Positions 9,417 to 19,759 of a stretch of DNA of 64,000 nt are shown in pieces. This DNA comes from Silene conica (Eukaryota; Streptophyta; Magnoliopsida; Caryophyllales; Caryophyllaceae). The stretch's first letter is position 1. Each line of letters begins with the position of its first letter. The stretch covers positions 48,998,079 through 49,062,078 of the forward strand of contig CM055313.2 in the NCBI GenBank assembly GCA_029255685.2, written 5' to 3'. Below the pieces are notes generated by a model. The model did not search any database. It was given only the letters and a program-made list of their open reading frames with translations, and was not told where the DNA came from. A program made the position numbers and the translations under genes.

Positions 9417-10376
9417 CCTGATACGCAAAATCGGGATTTTCAATTTAAACGGAAATATCACAAATCGACTCCAAAACTTCAATGATTGCTACAATATGAT
9501 TTGCCCAACATTTCTAATCATTCAACATTACTTTCTACCAGCATCAAATCCCATAACAATCCTCAAATGATAAAATCAATGTATCCGTCTGAACTTTGAG
9601 AAAAACTGAAATCACATATGAACATATAACAACATCTTTAGGTATGAATTCTCCACATATTCAACATCCTAAACATGATACTAAGTCCGTTAAACAACAT
9701 ATTTTAACAAAAATCAGAATCAACATAAGAAACACAACAAAAGTGCTAATATACACATAAAGGCCGAGTTTCTCATTATCGTCACCTTTAAGCTATTTCC
9801 GGCAAGCGATCCTCCTCTACAACGTAAGTGTCCACGTCGGGATCGTTGAGACCAACTCCTACAACAAAGAAAACGGTTTAAAATCACTAAAAACGAATTA
9901 AAGGCAAAACAGCCTGCTTTTCAAGGTTGACGAAACGAAAAATAAAAGTGATGGATGTCTTGCAAATTCGATGAGGATTCCGAATATGTACTTACTTTTG
10001 TGATTTGATGAACGGATGATGGAGAAATGATCGAAAGAAGGATGTTTTAATGGAGGTTTTGTGAGATTGATATAACAGTGAAGAAGGAACTTAGAGGAGA
10101 GGAAATGTCGATATTTTGGTTTATAAAGTACAATGAGGTGTCCTTCCCGTTTCCTTTAAACGGTTACGGAATATTAGAAACGGGTTTGAAAATGAATAAG
10201 CCAAGTAGTATTCGTCTTAAGGACTTAAGGTTCTTAAGACGGATCTTATTATCTTTCTAAAATATTTTACGATACTTAAATAATTTATTTTCCGTTAAGT
10301 CACTAAAATATTATTTTATTACTTAAAATAATTAAAAATGCTTAAATTAGATTTTACGAAAATACGGGCTGTTACA

Positions 10377-11243
10377 TACCCGACAATACAAATCATTAAT
10401 TACTACTAATCTACCAGCATATAATTCCCATAACAATCCTCAAACAATATCATCAAGTATCCGTCTGAACTTTGGGAAAAACTGAAAATCACATATGAAC
10501 ACATAACAACATCTTTAGGTATGAATTCTCCACATATCAAACATCCTAAACATATTACTATGTCCTTTGATCAATGAACATCAATAAAATCAGAAACCAA
10601 ACCAAAATCACAACGAGTATGCTAATATACACATAAAGGCCGAGTTTCTCATTATCGTCACCTCTCAAGCGATTCCGGCTAAAGATCCTCCTCAACTAAG
10701 TTGCTAACACCCTCTGGATCGTCTAAGCCTTCGCCTACAACATAAACAAACGAGTTTAAGGACTTAAAACGAGATTTAGGGAAAACAACCCCATTTTCGA
10801 GTTTAAGGATTTGCAAAATGAAAGTGATAGATGGCTTGGAAATCGAACGAGGATTCCGAAAACGTACTTACTTTTGCGATTTGATGAACGGATGATGAAG
10901 AACTTCACAAAAGAAGGAGAGGTTTTAAGGAGGTTTTTGTGAGATTTGGTTTACTGTAAAATGAAAGTTGAAGGAGATGAATTATGTCGACATATTACTT
11001 ATAAGAGGACAAGTGAGTCGTCCTTTCCGAATAATTAAAGTGGAACGGATATTTACACGGATACTTGAGTCGGATATTAAAAGGTTTGCCAAGTTCGTAT
11101 TCGTCTTAAGGACTTAAGGTTCTTAAGACGGACCTTACTTATTAAATTAAAGTCTTTCGAAATAAATTGCCAAATTATTATTTTATTACTTAAAATAATT
11201 TAAAACGCTTAAATTAGATTTTACGAAAATACGGGATGTTACA
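10377..11243 (-). repeat. Partial 3' LTR of the minus-strand gypsy-like element
   Basis: It is equivalent to 16781-17647 with no length difference. Its intron-like segment is at 10735-10871. On the left it is cut by the TGTAACA start of the next LTR at 10376. Confidence 0.88.
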
Positions 11244-13096
11244 ATCACCCAATCTTCAAAAAGTTTCGTCCTCGAAACTCGAAGGTGGAAGTAACAATAC
11301 AAATAACTCTAACTTCCAAAATATATCAAGCGGGTTATGATAACCCAAAACTTTATCTTGCAGAAAGGTTTCAAGCAATAAAAGGTTTCAAGGCACAAGT
11401 CTTGTCAATGGATGTCGGGATTCTCGTTACGTATTCAAGAGTCCATCATTCCAGATCTAAGACAAGTCCCATAATTAAATCAGCCAAAATTCGAAATTTG
11501 GGTCGATTCGGTGTCGATGGGCACAGTACGGGTTATCAGACGTCTCCAATAACTCGTTCTAGTGGCAATCAACGCTGAAGTCTGCCAAATTGTAAAATAT
11601 CCAGTTCTTCAAAATCAAGTTTTCTTCCAAATTAACCTTTATTTCTCAAATTTTTGAAGAGTACAATGGTAACCATGACTAAAAGTTGCTTCTAACGGAA
11701 GAGAAAGCAGTTTCAGCTTTTTAAAACAATTAAGCTTTTTCCCAAAAACAATGGACTTAAAGTCAACAATTGGGAAACAAGTTCCAAAACAGACGCTCGA
11801 GAGCACGGAAACGGTCGCAGAGCTTATTTATGATAAGAAGGATTAGGGGTTCCAAGCCTCGCGGCTGTAAGGATTCAAAAAGAAGGGTCGAAGGAACGGA
11901 ACGATTAAGTCGGAGGTTAAAGAAGACGGTAACCTTTGCCAAACATGGGTGCACTAACCGCTAAATTCACAATCGAAACACCCTTCCAACGATCCCTAGT
12001 ATAACCCAAAAGGCGATTCCCGTAACCTTAATGCTCACAATGGTTCGCGGTTCCTATTACCCCTATCTCATCCACAAAACAGGGCATTCCACAACAAGAA
12101 GGTTTCCAAAACTCTGAATCGAAACTTTATTACCACAACAATAAATCCTCAAAACTCAAGATATAGCATTAACTATCCTCTAATCTTAAATTCTGACCGT
12201 TCGATCCTAGCAACCTATTTCGCAAGGTTCAATATCTTAAATTCCCAAATTATAATCACAATGAGCATTCAACATAAGATCTCATTAAGGTAACAACTTC
12301 CAAGTCAGGCACGTCTATGACGGGTCTTCATGACTAGTTCCTCAAAACGATTCGAATCTCAAGGTTCCTCGAAGTCTAAAGCAACATTATCCTTTAAATG
12401 ATTTATTCCTCAAATGCTGAGATAGCTCGTCACAGATAGTTCCCAAATGACGATTCAACCAAACTCTCAGGCTACTCAACTCATGTGATACATCTGCTAG
12501 ACTTGTATCACAGTCCACAATAACCATACTCACGTTAACGCGTTTGTGGACTTACATCTCTCAACAAATCATTCATTCTCAAACTGCTGATGCATCCTAA
12601 ATTTTCCTTTGAGTCTTTCATTAGATAAGTGCTAAGATCCATTAAGTAACCTAAGATCAACCACTCAGTCGATTCCACAAGTTCTTGTAAATGTTCCAAT
12701 GTTCTCACACCATTACTAACAACTCTCGTTTCCTCAAGTTCAAATAGCAATAGCTTGACTCATTCAATTATCAGGCAACGTCAGTACCTTCATCATATTC
12801 CTCGAAATCAATCTTCACTCTAAGTTCCTCGAGATCCTCAAATGGACATTCCAACTCACAATTATCCATGACTCAGCAAGATTCTCACACCCAAATCCCA
12901 TCTAAAGCCACGTAAGACACTCTACCTAGCACAATTATCTCATCATTCACTTACTCTTCAAATTAGTAACATAACAACTCTAGGGTTACCCAACACGTAT
13001 TCAACAAGCTCCTTAGGTTTCCCCTCAAGTAACAACACTCTCCAAATCATGGTCTACAGCAAATTCCAAGAGGTTTCCAAGTTCATCTATGGTAGG
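11244..13096 (-). other. Noncoding internal region downstream of gag
   Basis: About 1.85 kb with no gag-pol-like frame on either strand; short frames at 11285-11578 and 11763-11964 show no recognisable family. It is homologous to 39023-41128 and 56674-58828 of the plus-strand copies. The bases next to the LTR (reverse complement of TTCGAGGACGAAACTT) resemble the sequence before 3' LTRs in the other copies, but no clean polypurine tract is obvious. Confidence 0.75.
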
Positions 13097-14518
13097 TTAC
13101 CGCACAAGGTGTTTTAGAGGAAGCAAGTTATCAGGTTGAGTCAAAAGGGAATGAAGACAGATTCCAAAGAAGATTAACAGGAATCTAAGGAAGGAGATTA
13201 AGATCTTAACGGTTACAAGTATATCAACCATAAATAAGACAGTAGGCATGAACATACCAGTCGGTGGGTCAGGATGAACTCCAGTCTCAGCTTGGTCCTG
13301 AACAGCTCTGGCTCCACTGGTCTCAGCCTCTAGGTCAGTAGTAACAGCCCTGTCAACGGCGGTATTCCTCTCGGGGCACTCGAAGAAGCGATGCCCGGGC
13401 TTCTTGCAGGCATGGCAAAGATAAGGGTTACCGTGACAGTCAGCTCCGGGATGAAGGGTTTCGCGACACTTGAAACATCTCAGGGGAGCTTTTGTCGAGG
13501 GTTCCATGTCTCGATCCCTGGAAGTCTTAGGGTCAATAGTGATAGCTCGGTTGACGGCGCCCTTCCCTACGCGGCACTCGAAAGAGCGATGTCCAAATCC
13601 CTCGCAGGTAAAGCATTGATGCGGGTTGCCGTGGCAGTCAAGTCCAAGATGGAGATCCTTGTGGCACTTGAAGCACTTAAGGGGAACGTCCGATGGGAGG
13701 CTCATGCTCCGGATTTGGGAAGTCTTAACTCTCTGGGGCTTCTTGTTGTTCTGGGGACACTTTTTCTTTCCGAGAGGAGAGGAGGCAAGAGGGCTAAGAG
13801 GTCTCCCGCTTCGACATCTATGCAAAGGCGGTCGAGGAGGAGAGAAAGCTCTAGCTCTCTCACAATAGATCTCATAAGGGTCCTCCGCTCGCAGGACACG
13901 GTAGTAACTCTGGAAGTAAGAAGTCGGGTCACCACTGGCTACACTCCTAGTCTCAGCATTGAGCTTGCTCCGAAACAGATAGGCTTTGTCTTCTTCTCTC
14001 TCAACTAGCTGTGGAACAAAGTGAATTAGCTCCTCAAATCGATTGGTGAAGGCTTGAACAGAAAGGGTTCCTTGGCGAAGGTTCATGAACTCGGTCATCT
14101 TATCCTGGCGGATGTCCCTGTGGTAAAACCTCATGCCAAGAAGAGTCTTGAAACGACTCCAGGTGAAAGTAGGGTCACGAGTAGCAGGGGTACTGATCGT
14201 CATCCACCAACTCCTGGCCTCACGAACTAAGAACTGGGATGCTACTCGGGTCTGATCCTCAGGCCGAACATCGTAAATCATGAAATTCCTTTCCATGTCG
14301 AAGAACCAAGCAGTGAGGGTCGCAGCACTGGTCTCTCCGTCGAATGTCTTAGCTGCATTCCTCCACATCTGGGTGACAATCCAAGCCAATCCTCCAGGTT
14401 GGTTACTTCCCGAGAATTGCAATGAGGAAGAAGGCGTAGATGACCTAGCTTCGCAATCCCGAAGAGTCTGAATGAGGGCTCGCATCTCAGGACTCTCCTC
14501 ATAGGTTGTTTCTGTCAT
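13097..14518 (-). CDS. Gag polyprotein of the gypsy-like element, four CCHC knuckles
   Basis: The 473-residue frame starts at ATG 14518-14516. The frame stays open further upstream to 14611, but the corresponding ATG in other copies (37810, 55466) supports this start. Residues about 55-170 resemble the plant retrotransposon gag domain (WFFDMERNF, RSWW, FYHRDIRQDKMTEFMNLRQG). The C-terminal half has two tandem pairs of CX2CX4HX4C knuckles: C282-C295 with C302-C315, and C348-C361 with C368-C381, each pair joined by an HGNP linker. The protein would assemble particles and bind the element RNA. No pol follows. The tail after residue 420 is hydrophobic and may be read-on into noncoding sequence. 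This is the most intact gypsy-type gag in the window. Confidence 0.88.
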   Translation of the reverse strand: MTETTYEESPEMRALIQTLRDCEARSSTPSSSLQFSGSNQPGGLAWIVTQMWRNAAKTFDGETSAATLTAWFFDMERNFMIYDVRPEDQTRVASQFLVREARSWWMTISTPATRDPTFTWSRFKTLLGMRFYHRDIRQDKMTEFMNLRQGTLSVQAFTNRFEELIHFVPQLVEREEDKAYLFRSKLNAETRSVASGDPTSYFQSYYRVLRAEDPYEIYCERARAFSPPRPPLHRCRSGRPLSPLASSPLGKKKCPQNNKKPQRVKTSQIRSMSLPSDVPLKCFKCHKDLHLGLDCHGNPHQCFTCEGFGHRSFECRVGKGAVNRAITIDPKTSRDRDMEPSTKAPLRCFKCRETLHPGADCHGNPYLCHACKKPGHRFFECPERNTAVDRAVTTDLEAETSGARAVQDQAETGVHPDPPTGMFMPTVLFMVDILVTVKILISFLRFLLIFFGICLHSLLTQPDNLLPLKHLVR

Positions 14519-14675
14519 TCTTAAATCATAAGAGAGTAAACCGTTAGACGTATTCTTAACAAGGCACAAACAGACTACAGTATAAGTCCTTAAATCTACC
14601 CCATCTCTCATTCATTATTTGTTTATTTGGTCAAGTTAAGGTTGGGGGTCACATGAGTGCGTCGGGAGCAATAAT

Positions 14676-14688
14676 GCTCTGATACCAA
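14676..14688 (-). other. Primer-binding site, initiator tRNA-Met
   Basis: On the minus strand TTGGTATCAGAGC follows the LTR end (..GGGGTTTTACA) after one base. It matches the site at 37639 and the mutated one at 55296. Confidence 0.9.
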
Positions 14689-15420
14689 CTGTAAAACCCC
14701 TCGCGAAAGCGGAAATATAAACACATAAAAGTACCAAAAATGCAGCGGCCTCTGAGTCTGACGAGTAGAGCAACTTTTTAGAAGATAAAACAACATGCGA
14801 GAAGTCTTACGCTAAAACGTGAACTGAAACTGAAACCAAAATAGATAAGTAACGGTACTAAGTATCAAACTGAAACATAAAATAAATACATCAGCCGGGG
14901 ATGGAACATCCCTACCGGCACCAAAACAAAAGTAACAAACTACGAGTCCAGCTAAACGACGTAAGGTAAGTCATGATGAACGGATCATCGCTCGCTAGCT
15001 CTCGTGAACCCATCTCCAACCAGCATGTACCTACATACATGAAAACATGTACGCCACAATCAGTGAGGAGTGACTAGAGTTCTCCTAGCCACCTTTTGTG
15101 ACAACACGTAACATATAAAACAATACAGAATACTCCAACATATATCAACATGTGAAGCATAAACGACTCATCATCTGATCTCTTACTATCATGCGATTAC
15201 CATGCACGGCTCTCAACTAACTTCATAAACAGATAAGAAGGAGAGCCGGTTTCCCTACTGGTTACCCAGTCGGGGGGTCTTTCAATCTAATCATTTATGA
15301 AACCGAACTAAGAGTCATCCAATGCCTTGGATGATTTAACCACAAACCATATAACAACGATACATACTAGGCATATCTGACACTGTACCATCATCAAGGC
15401 AAGCAGATATAAAACAGCAA

Positions 15421-16011
15421 GTACAAAGGTTCAGAGGCAACATCTTAACGCATAACCTAGGTACTAAATTATTCAGCAAGTATAAAGGTTCAGAGGCGAC
15501 ATCTTAACGCATAACCTAAATACCAAGTTCACATTATCAAGCAAGGACTCAGAGGCGAAAACTCAACGCATGGACCAGCTATCACTGAACATTAGACTCA
15601 GAGGCAAAAACTCAACGCATGGACTAACATTCAATTCACTATCACAAGTAAGGAACTCAGAGGCGAAAACTCAACGCATGTTCCCCTACCACATTACAAG
15701 ATACTAGACTCAGAGGCGAAAACTCAACGCATGTTCTAGCACCAAACACCTGCACTCCGGGTAAGGTATGACAACCTGACCGCCCCGTCGTGCAGTTGCT
15801 CTACTCGTCAGACTCAGAGGCCAGCTTAAGCATGTCCTGACGCGATCACACATACATGTCTGGACTCAGAGGCGAAAACTCAACGCATGTCCCAGACACG
15901 ACAAACAGACATGTATGGAACTCAGAGGCGAAAACTCAACGCATGTTCCCATACACGACAAACAACTCACGTATTAAGTTCAGAGGCCAGCTTAAGGCAT
16001 AACTTAATACG
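15421..16011. repeat. Hairpin array with constant loops and variable arms (copy 2)
   Basis: Ten units in the same order as 8077-8729. Arms are kept, for example CGTATTAAGTT with AACTTAATACG at the right end. Two units (around 15806-15845 and 15969-16011) carry the alternative loop TCAGAGGCCAGCTTAAG typical of the plus-strand copies, while the rest carry the GAAAACTCAACG loop. One unit seen in copy 1 (the TATAGGG hairpin) is missing. Confidence 0.9.
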
Positions 16012-16300
16012 CATCAAAACAATATCATTAAAGTCTATGAACTACTCTATAGTTCTACCTTTAACTTCTAATCAACATTCGATCGACCTCGAGAACTAAG
16101 ATGAGGGAGAGCCGGTTTCCCTTTCGGTTGCCCGACCGGGGGGTCTCTATCCTTACCCTATTCCCGAACCCAATAAAATGTTGCCCATCCGCCGGGGACC
16201 TCAAATACATGTCAAAGGTACACAAAACAAGTTTCAAGTAAAACCGATTCACCGTTTGAAAGTTACACTCAATTTACAAAAACCTCAAAATAGCCTACAG

Positions 16301-16695
16301 GGGTCCCCAGCCGGTCGGCAGGCAGCCGGTCGGCCGGCTGGTGACCTCTCAGCCTTTCTTCTTTCTTTTCCAAAACGAGACAAAACAAGGGACTCCCAGC
16401 CGGTCGGCAGGCAGCCGGTCGGCCGGCTGGGACTCCATTCCCTTAGCTTTTACAAACTCGTAACCAACCCCAAAGCACTCCCAGCCGGCTGGCAGGCGGC
16501 CGGTCTGCCGGCTGGGCTCCCATCCTATCTATATTTTCGCAGAACATACCATTACACAATGACCACCAGCCGGTCGGCAGGCAGCCGGTCGGCCGGCTGG
16601 CAGTCCATGGCCATTTTTCCAAAAATTACGAAAATCACACATATGCTCTCCCAGCCGGTCGACCGGCGGCCGGTCGGTCGACCGGCTCAGAGAGC
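16301..16695. repeat. GC-rich CCGG palindrome array (copy 2)
   Basis: Five CCAGCCGG..CCGGCTGG units correspond one-to-one to 9017-9416. The last has the GGTCGACCGG core and GCTC/GAGC outer arms. The frame at 16178-16699 through this array is repeat-derived, not a gene. Confidence 0.9.
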
Positions 16696-17138
16696 TTGAT
16701 CGTCAAAATCGTAAAAATCGCAATACAAGAAAAACTTCATGAATCGACCTACAAACTTCAAAATTGCTATACATGATGTTTATCCGACAATACAAATCAT
16801 TAATTACTACTAATCTACCAGCATATAATTCCCATAACAATCCTCAAACAATATCATCAAGTATCCGTCTGAACTTTGGGAAAAACTGAAAATCACATAT
16901 GAACACATAACAACATCTTTAGGTATGAATTCTCCACATATCAAACATCCTAAACATATTACTATGTCCTTTGATCAATGAACATCAATAAAATCAGAAA
17001 CCAAACCAAAATCACAACGAGTATGCTAATATACACATAAAGGCCGAGTTTCTCATTATCGTCACCTCTCAAGCGATTCCGGCTAAAGATCCTCCTCAAC
17101 TAAGTTGCTAACACCCTCTGGATCGTCTAAGCCTTCGC

Positions 17139-17275
17139 CTACAACATAAACAAACGAGTTTAAGGACTTAAAACGAGATTTAGGGAAAACAACCCCATTT
17201 TCGAGTTTAAGGATTTGCAAAATGAAAGTGATAGATGGCTTGGAAATCGAACGAGGATTCCGAAAACGTACTTAC
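17139..17275 (-). other. Intron-like segment inside the gypsy LTR
   Basis: On the minus strand the donor reads AAAA|GTAAGTAC and the acceptor TTATGTTGTAG|GCG, 137 bp apart. The same boundaries and length occur at 10735-10871 and 9859-9995. The plus-strand LTRs have AAG|GTAATT..TTGTAG|GTG with 139 bp. Conserved splice sites in diverged LTRs suggest a spliced LTR transcript. This is inferred from the sequence alone. Confidence 0.6.
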
Positions 17276-17745
17276 TTTTGCGATTTGATGAACGGATGAT
17301 GAAGAACTTCACAAAAGAAGGAGAGGTTTTAAGGAGGTTTTTGTGAGATTTGGTTTACTGTAAAATGAAAGTTGAAGGAGATGAATTATGTCGACATATT
17401 ACTTATAAGAGGACAAGTGAGTCGTCCTTTCCGAATAATTAAAGTGGAACGGATATTTACACGGATACTTGAGTCGGATATTAAAAGGTTTGCCAAGTTC
17501 GTATTCGTCTTAAGGACTTAAGGTTCTTAAGACGGACCTTACTTATTAAATTAAAGTCTTTCGAAATAAATTGCCAAATTATTATTTTATTACTTAAAAT
17601 AATTTAAAACGCTTAAATTAGATTTTACGAAAATACGGGATGTTACATACATCCCTAATAACTCCATGTTACTAGATTAGTCCTTCTAACTTTCATAATA
17701 AGCTGGTGTTACAGGATACAGTTGACATCAAACAACATATAACAT

Positions 17746-19304
17746 TGATGCGTTTCTATTTTATGATGTTTTACATCTATTTTTACACGCATTTTGTCGC
17801 TCATTTACTATGTTTTGGCCTTTATTTCCCAACAATTGTCTACTTTCGTGTTTTTATGCTCTTTTGCAGATTTATGCGGAAAAGGGAGGATTTTATACCA
17901 AATTTATGCCCTCGGGATCTTTCATAACCAAGGAACGAAGGAAACTCAACTCGAAACGTTAACCAAGTGCCAAGAAGTCAAACCGAGGACAAATCAAGGC
18001 AATCCTACAGGAATTTAGGTCGACCGACCTACTACATGGGTCGGCCGACCAGGCGACTGTTATGGAAAGTCTTGAAATCCCTGAAGCCCGTCAAGAGGTC
18101 GACCGACCTTTTATTGAGGTCGACCGACCTATTATTGAGGTCGACCGACCTCAACGCAGACCCAGATTTTTCCGCAAAGCTCATTCAAGTGATTAGGTCA
18201 TTAGGAAACTTTTTAAATCCGCCTATATAAGCTAATCTCGTGTTTAAGGTTAAAAAATTCAGTTTTATTCAGTCATATCCAGGTTTAGAATACAGTTTTA
18301 GTTTATCTTTCATAAAAGTTTTAATATTAGTTTCACAAACACAATACTTTTCTTTAAGTTGTTCATGGTTCATCAATCTTTCCACAATAATCAATAAAGT
18401 TCGTTCTTTTCTGCCTTAATCCTTATTTCCGGTAATTCCTCTCTTAATTTCAGTTTTATTATTGTTAGTTTAGAATTATTACATCCGGTTAAGTTAGAAT
18501 CCCAAAGCCTTTATTATTATTGCATGTTTAGATTGATGTTCGTTATGATTTCCATGTTTACTCCTGTTTTTATTATTGTTTCAATAGTTATGATTAGCTA
18601 ATTTCATATGTTAGGATGTAGGGAGTAAATATGCATAGGTAGTATGAATTCTCGAATCAACATGTCGCAGGCAGGAGCTCGGGGGACCGGGGTAGCTGGT
18701 CGGTCGACCGACTCGCGTTTGAATTCTGTTTCGCTTTAATTCGTAATCTATAATAACCTACAATGAGACCAAAGGGAGACTTGTAGAATGTTAGTAATGA
18801 CTTACCCAAGATTGAAAGATACGGGAAGGGCATTGGTTTACGCTTTAAGACGGCTAGGTTTCTCAAGACTGAAAGGTATGTGACCTAGAATTTAGGAATC
18901 ACCTTTATTGTTGACACCCAATAATTGTGAGACCTAGGAACTAATAGCATAGGCCGAAAGGATCTATTAGGTAGCATAGACCTAAAGGATATGTTACACC
19001 CCTTACGCGACTGCAATACATGTTGACTTAGGATTTATACTATCATAGCTATTTATTACCCAAACATCCTAGCATCTCTTTTACTATAATTTTATCCTCA
19101 TCTTTATTTACTTGTTTTATTTTTATATTTGTTTCTAGACTTAGTAACAATCAATCAAACCCCCACTTTTGTAACCCTAAAACATTGACATCAAACAATA
19201 AACATTCCCCACCTCTCTGTGGTTCGACCCTGACTTTCAATATCTATCGTTAAAGTTTAGGAATTATAAATTTTATCTTTGATACCCTCAACGACGGGGC
19301 ATCA
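17746..19304 (+). mobile_element. Solo LTR (1559 bp) with TSD aacat
   Basis: It is bounded by TGATGC..GCATCA and flanked by aacat at 17741-17745 and 19305-19309, so it is a clean solo LTR left after LTR-LTR recombination. It is homologous along its length to 34028-35640. It contains GGTCGACCGACC-type palindromes at about 18016-18152 and 18697-18711, and a TATATAAG-like motif at about 18224. Strand is assigned by convention. The family may be Athila/Tat-like gypsy, judging from the ending 'caacgacgg..catca', but I am not sure. Confidence 0.88.
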
Positions 19305-19759
19305 AACATAACACCCAATGTTGGTAATAACGAGTGTCTGCTAATGTTAGGTAAAAGGGGAACACGTATAAATTATAGTTGAGTACCTAAACTAAACAGT
19401 ATCATCACAATTATTGTTACACATAGCTACTTGTCATAACAGGTGGATTATCATAGATACCTACTTACCTGAATATCCTAGCAATATGTACCAAATAATA
19501 CTTTAAACTGCAGTAATATTTGATCATTCATATGTTGAATGAAGTCTTAATACTAATTAAATAGCTCCATAGGTAACATTAACACTAAGTTCTTGTTAAA
19601 CCTAACTGATTACACTGTGATAGCATACACTTACAACATATGTTGCATATTCAAAGGTTACGCCAAAATACCAAAATGCATGACATGTTAAACTACCAGG
19701 ACCCTTAAATACAGCAGCTACATATTACATCCATCTTACGAGTCAGTAGATTCATGACT
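19305..19759 (-). other. Flank downstream of the F-box-like gene, possible 3' UTR
   Basis: No ORF. Read on the minus strand it follows the stop codon at 19762-19760 and is AT-rich, as a plant 3' UTR would be. A donor-like CAG|GTAAGTAGG is present on the minus strand near 19465, of unknown relevance. Confidence 0.35.

Larger units (their letters stand above)
7797..10376 (-). mobile_element. Ty3/gypsy-like long LTR, cut on the left by the copia insertion
   Basis: On the minus strand it begins TGTAACAGCCCG at 10376 and runs leftward parallel to the LTR at 14690-17647, up to the copia junction at 7797 (homologous to about 15140). It diverges clearly from 14690-17647 in places (for example 9480-9560), so it is a different family member. 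Its start abuts an LTR fragment homologous to 16781-17647, which implies insertion into that LTR. It carries the hairpin array, the CCGG palindrome array and a 137-bp intron-like segment (9859-9995). Confidence 0.8.
10377..17647 (-). mobile_element. Ty3/gypsy-like gag-only retrotransposon, minus strand, 3' LTR truncated
   Basis: Read on the minus strand: 5' LTR 17647-14690, PBS, gag 14518-13097, noncoding internal DNA, then the first 867 bp of the 3' LTR (11243-10377), which stops where another LTR begins. The 867 bp match 16781-17647 at the same length and appear essentially identical, so this insertion is young. There is no protease, integrase or RT. Such gag-only elements are known as TR-GAG or non-autonomous LTR elements and need enzymes from a partner. 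Confidence 0.88.
14690..17647 (-). repeat. 5' LTR of the minus-strand gypsy-like element (2958 bp)
   Basis: On the minus strand it starts TGTAACATCCCG at 17647 and ends GGGGTTTTACA at 14690. In order from its start it contains an inverted repeat around CTTAAG, a 137-bp GT..AG intron-like segment (17139-17275), the CCGG palindrome array, one bracketing motif, the hairpin array, and the second bracketing motif. About 3 kb is long for an LTR, and much of the excess is the two arrays. Confidence 0.92.

Noticed and set aside
8978-9482. Arg/Pro/Gly-rich frames (for example 8978-9259, 9064-9363, 9246-9482 minus; 16178-16699, 35616-35867, 53243-53551 plus)
   Set aside because: They read through the CCGG palindrome arrays in several frames and on both strands at once; composition comes from the repeat, with no start context or conservation as protein.
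11770-11964. 64-residue basic frame overlapping an antisense frame in the gypsy internal region
   Set aside because: Not kept in the homologous regions 39023-41128 and 56674-58828; likely chance.
13391-14008. 205-residue plus-strand frame
   Set aside because: Antisense shadow of the gag at 13097-14518, which has clear domain evidence on the other strand.
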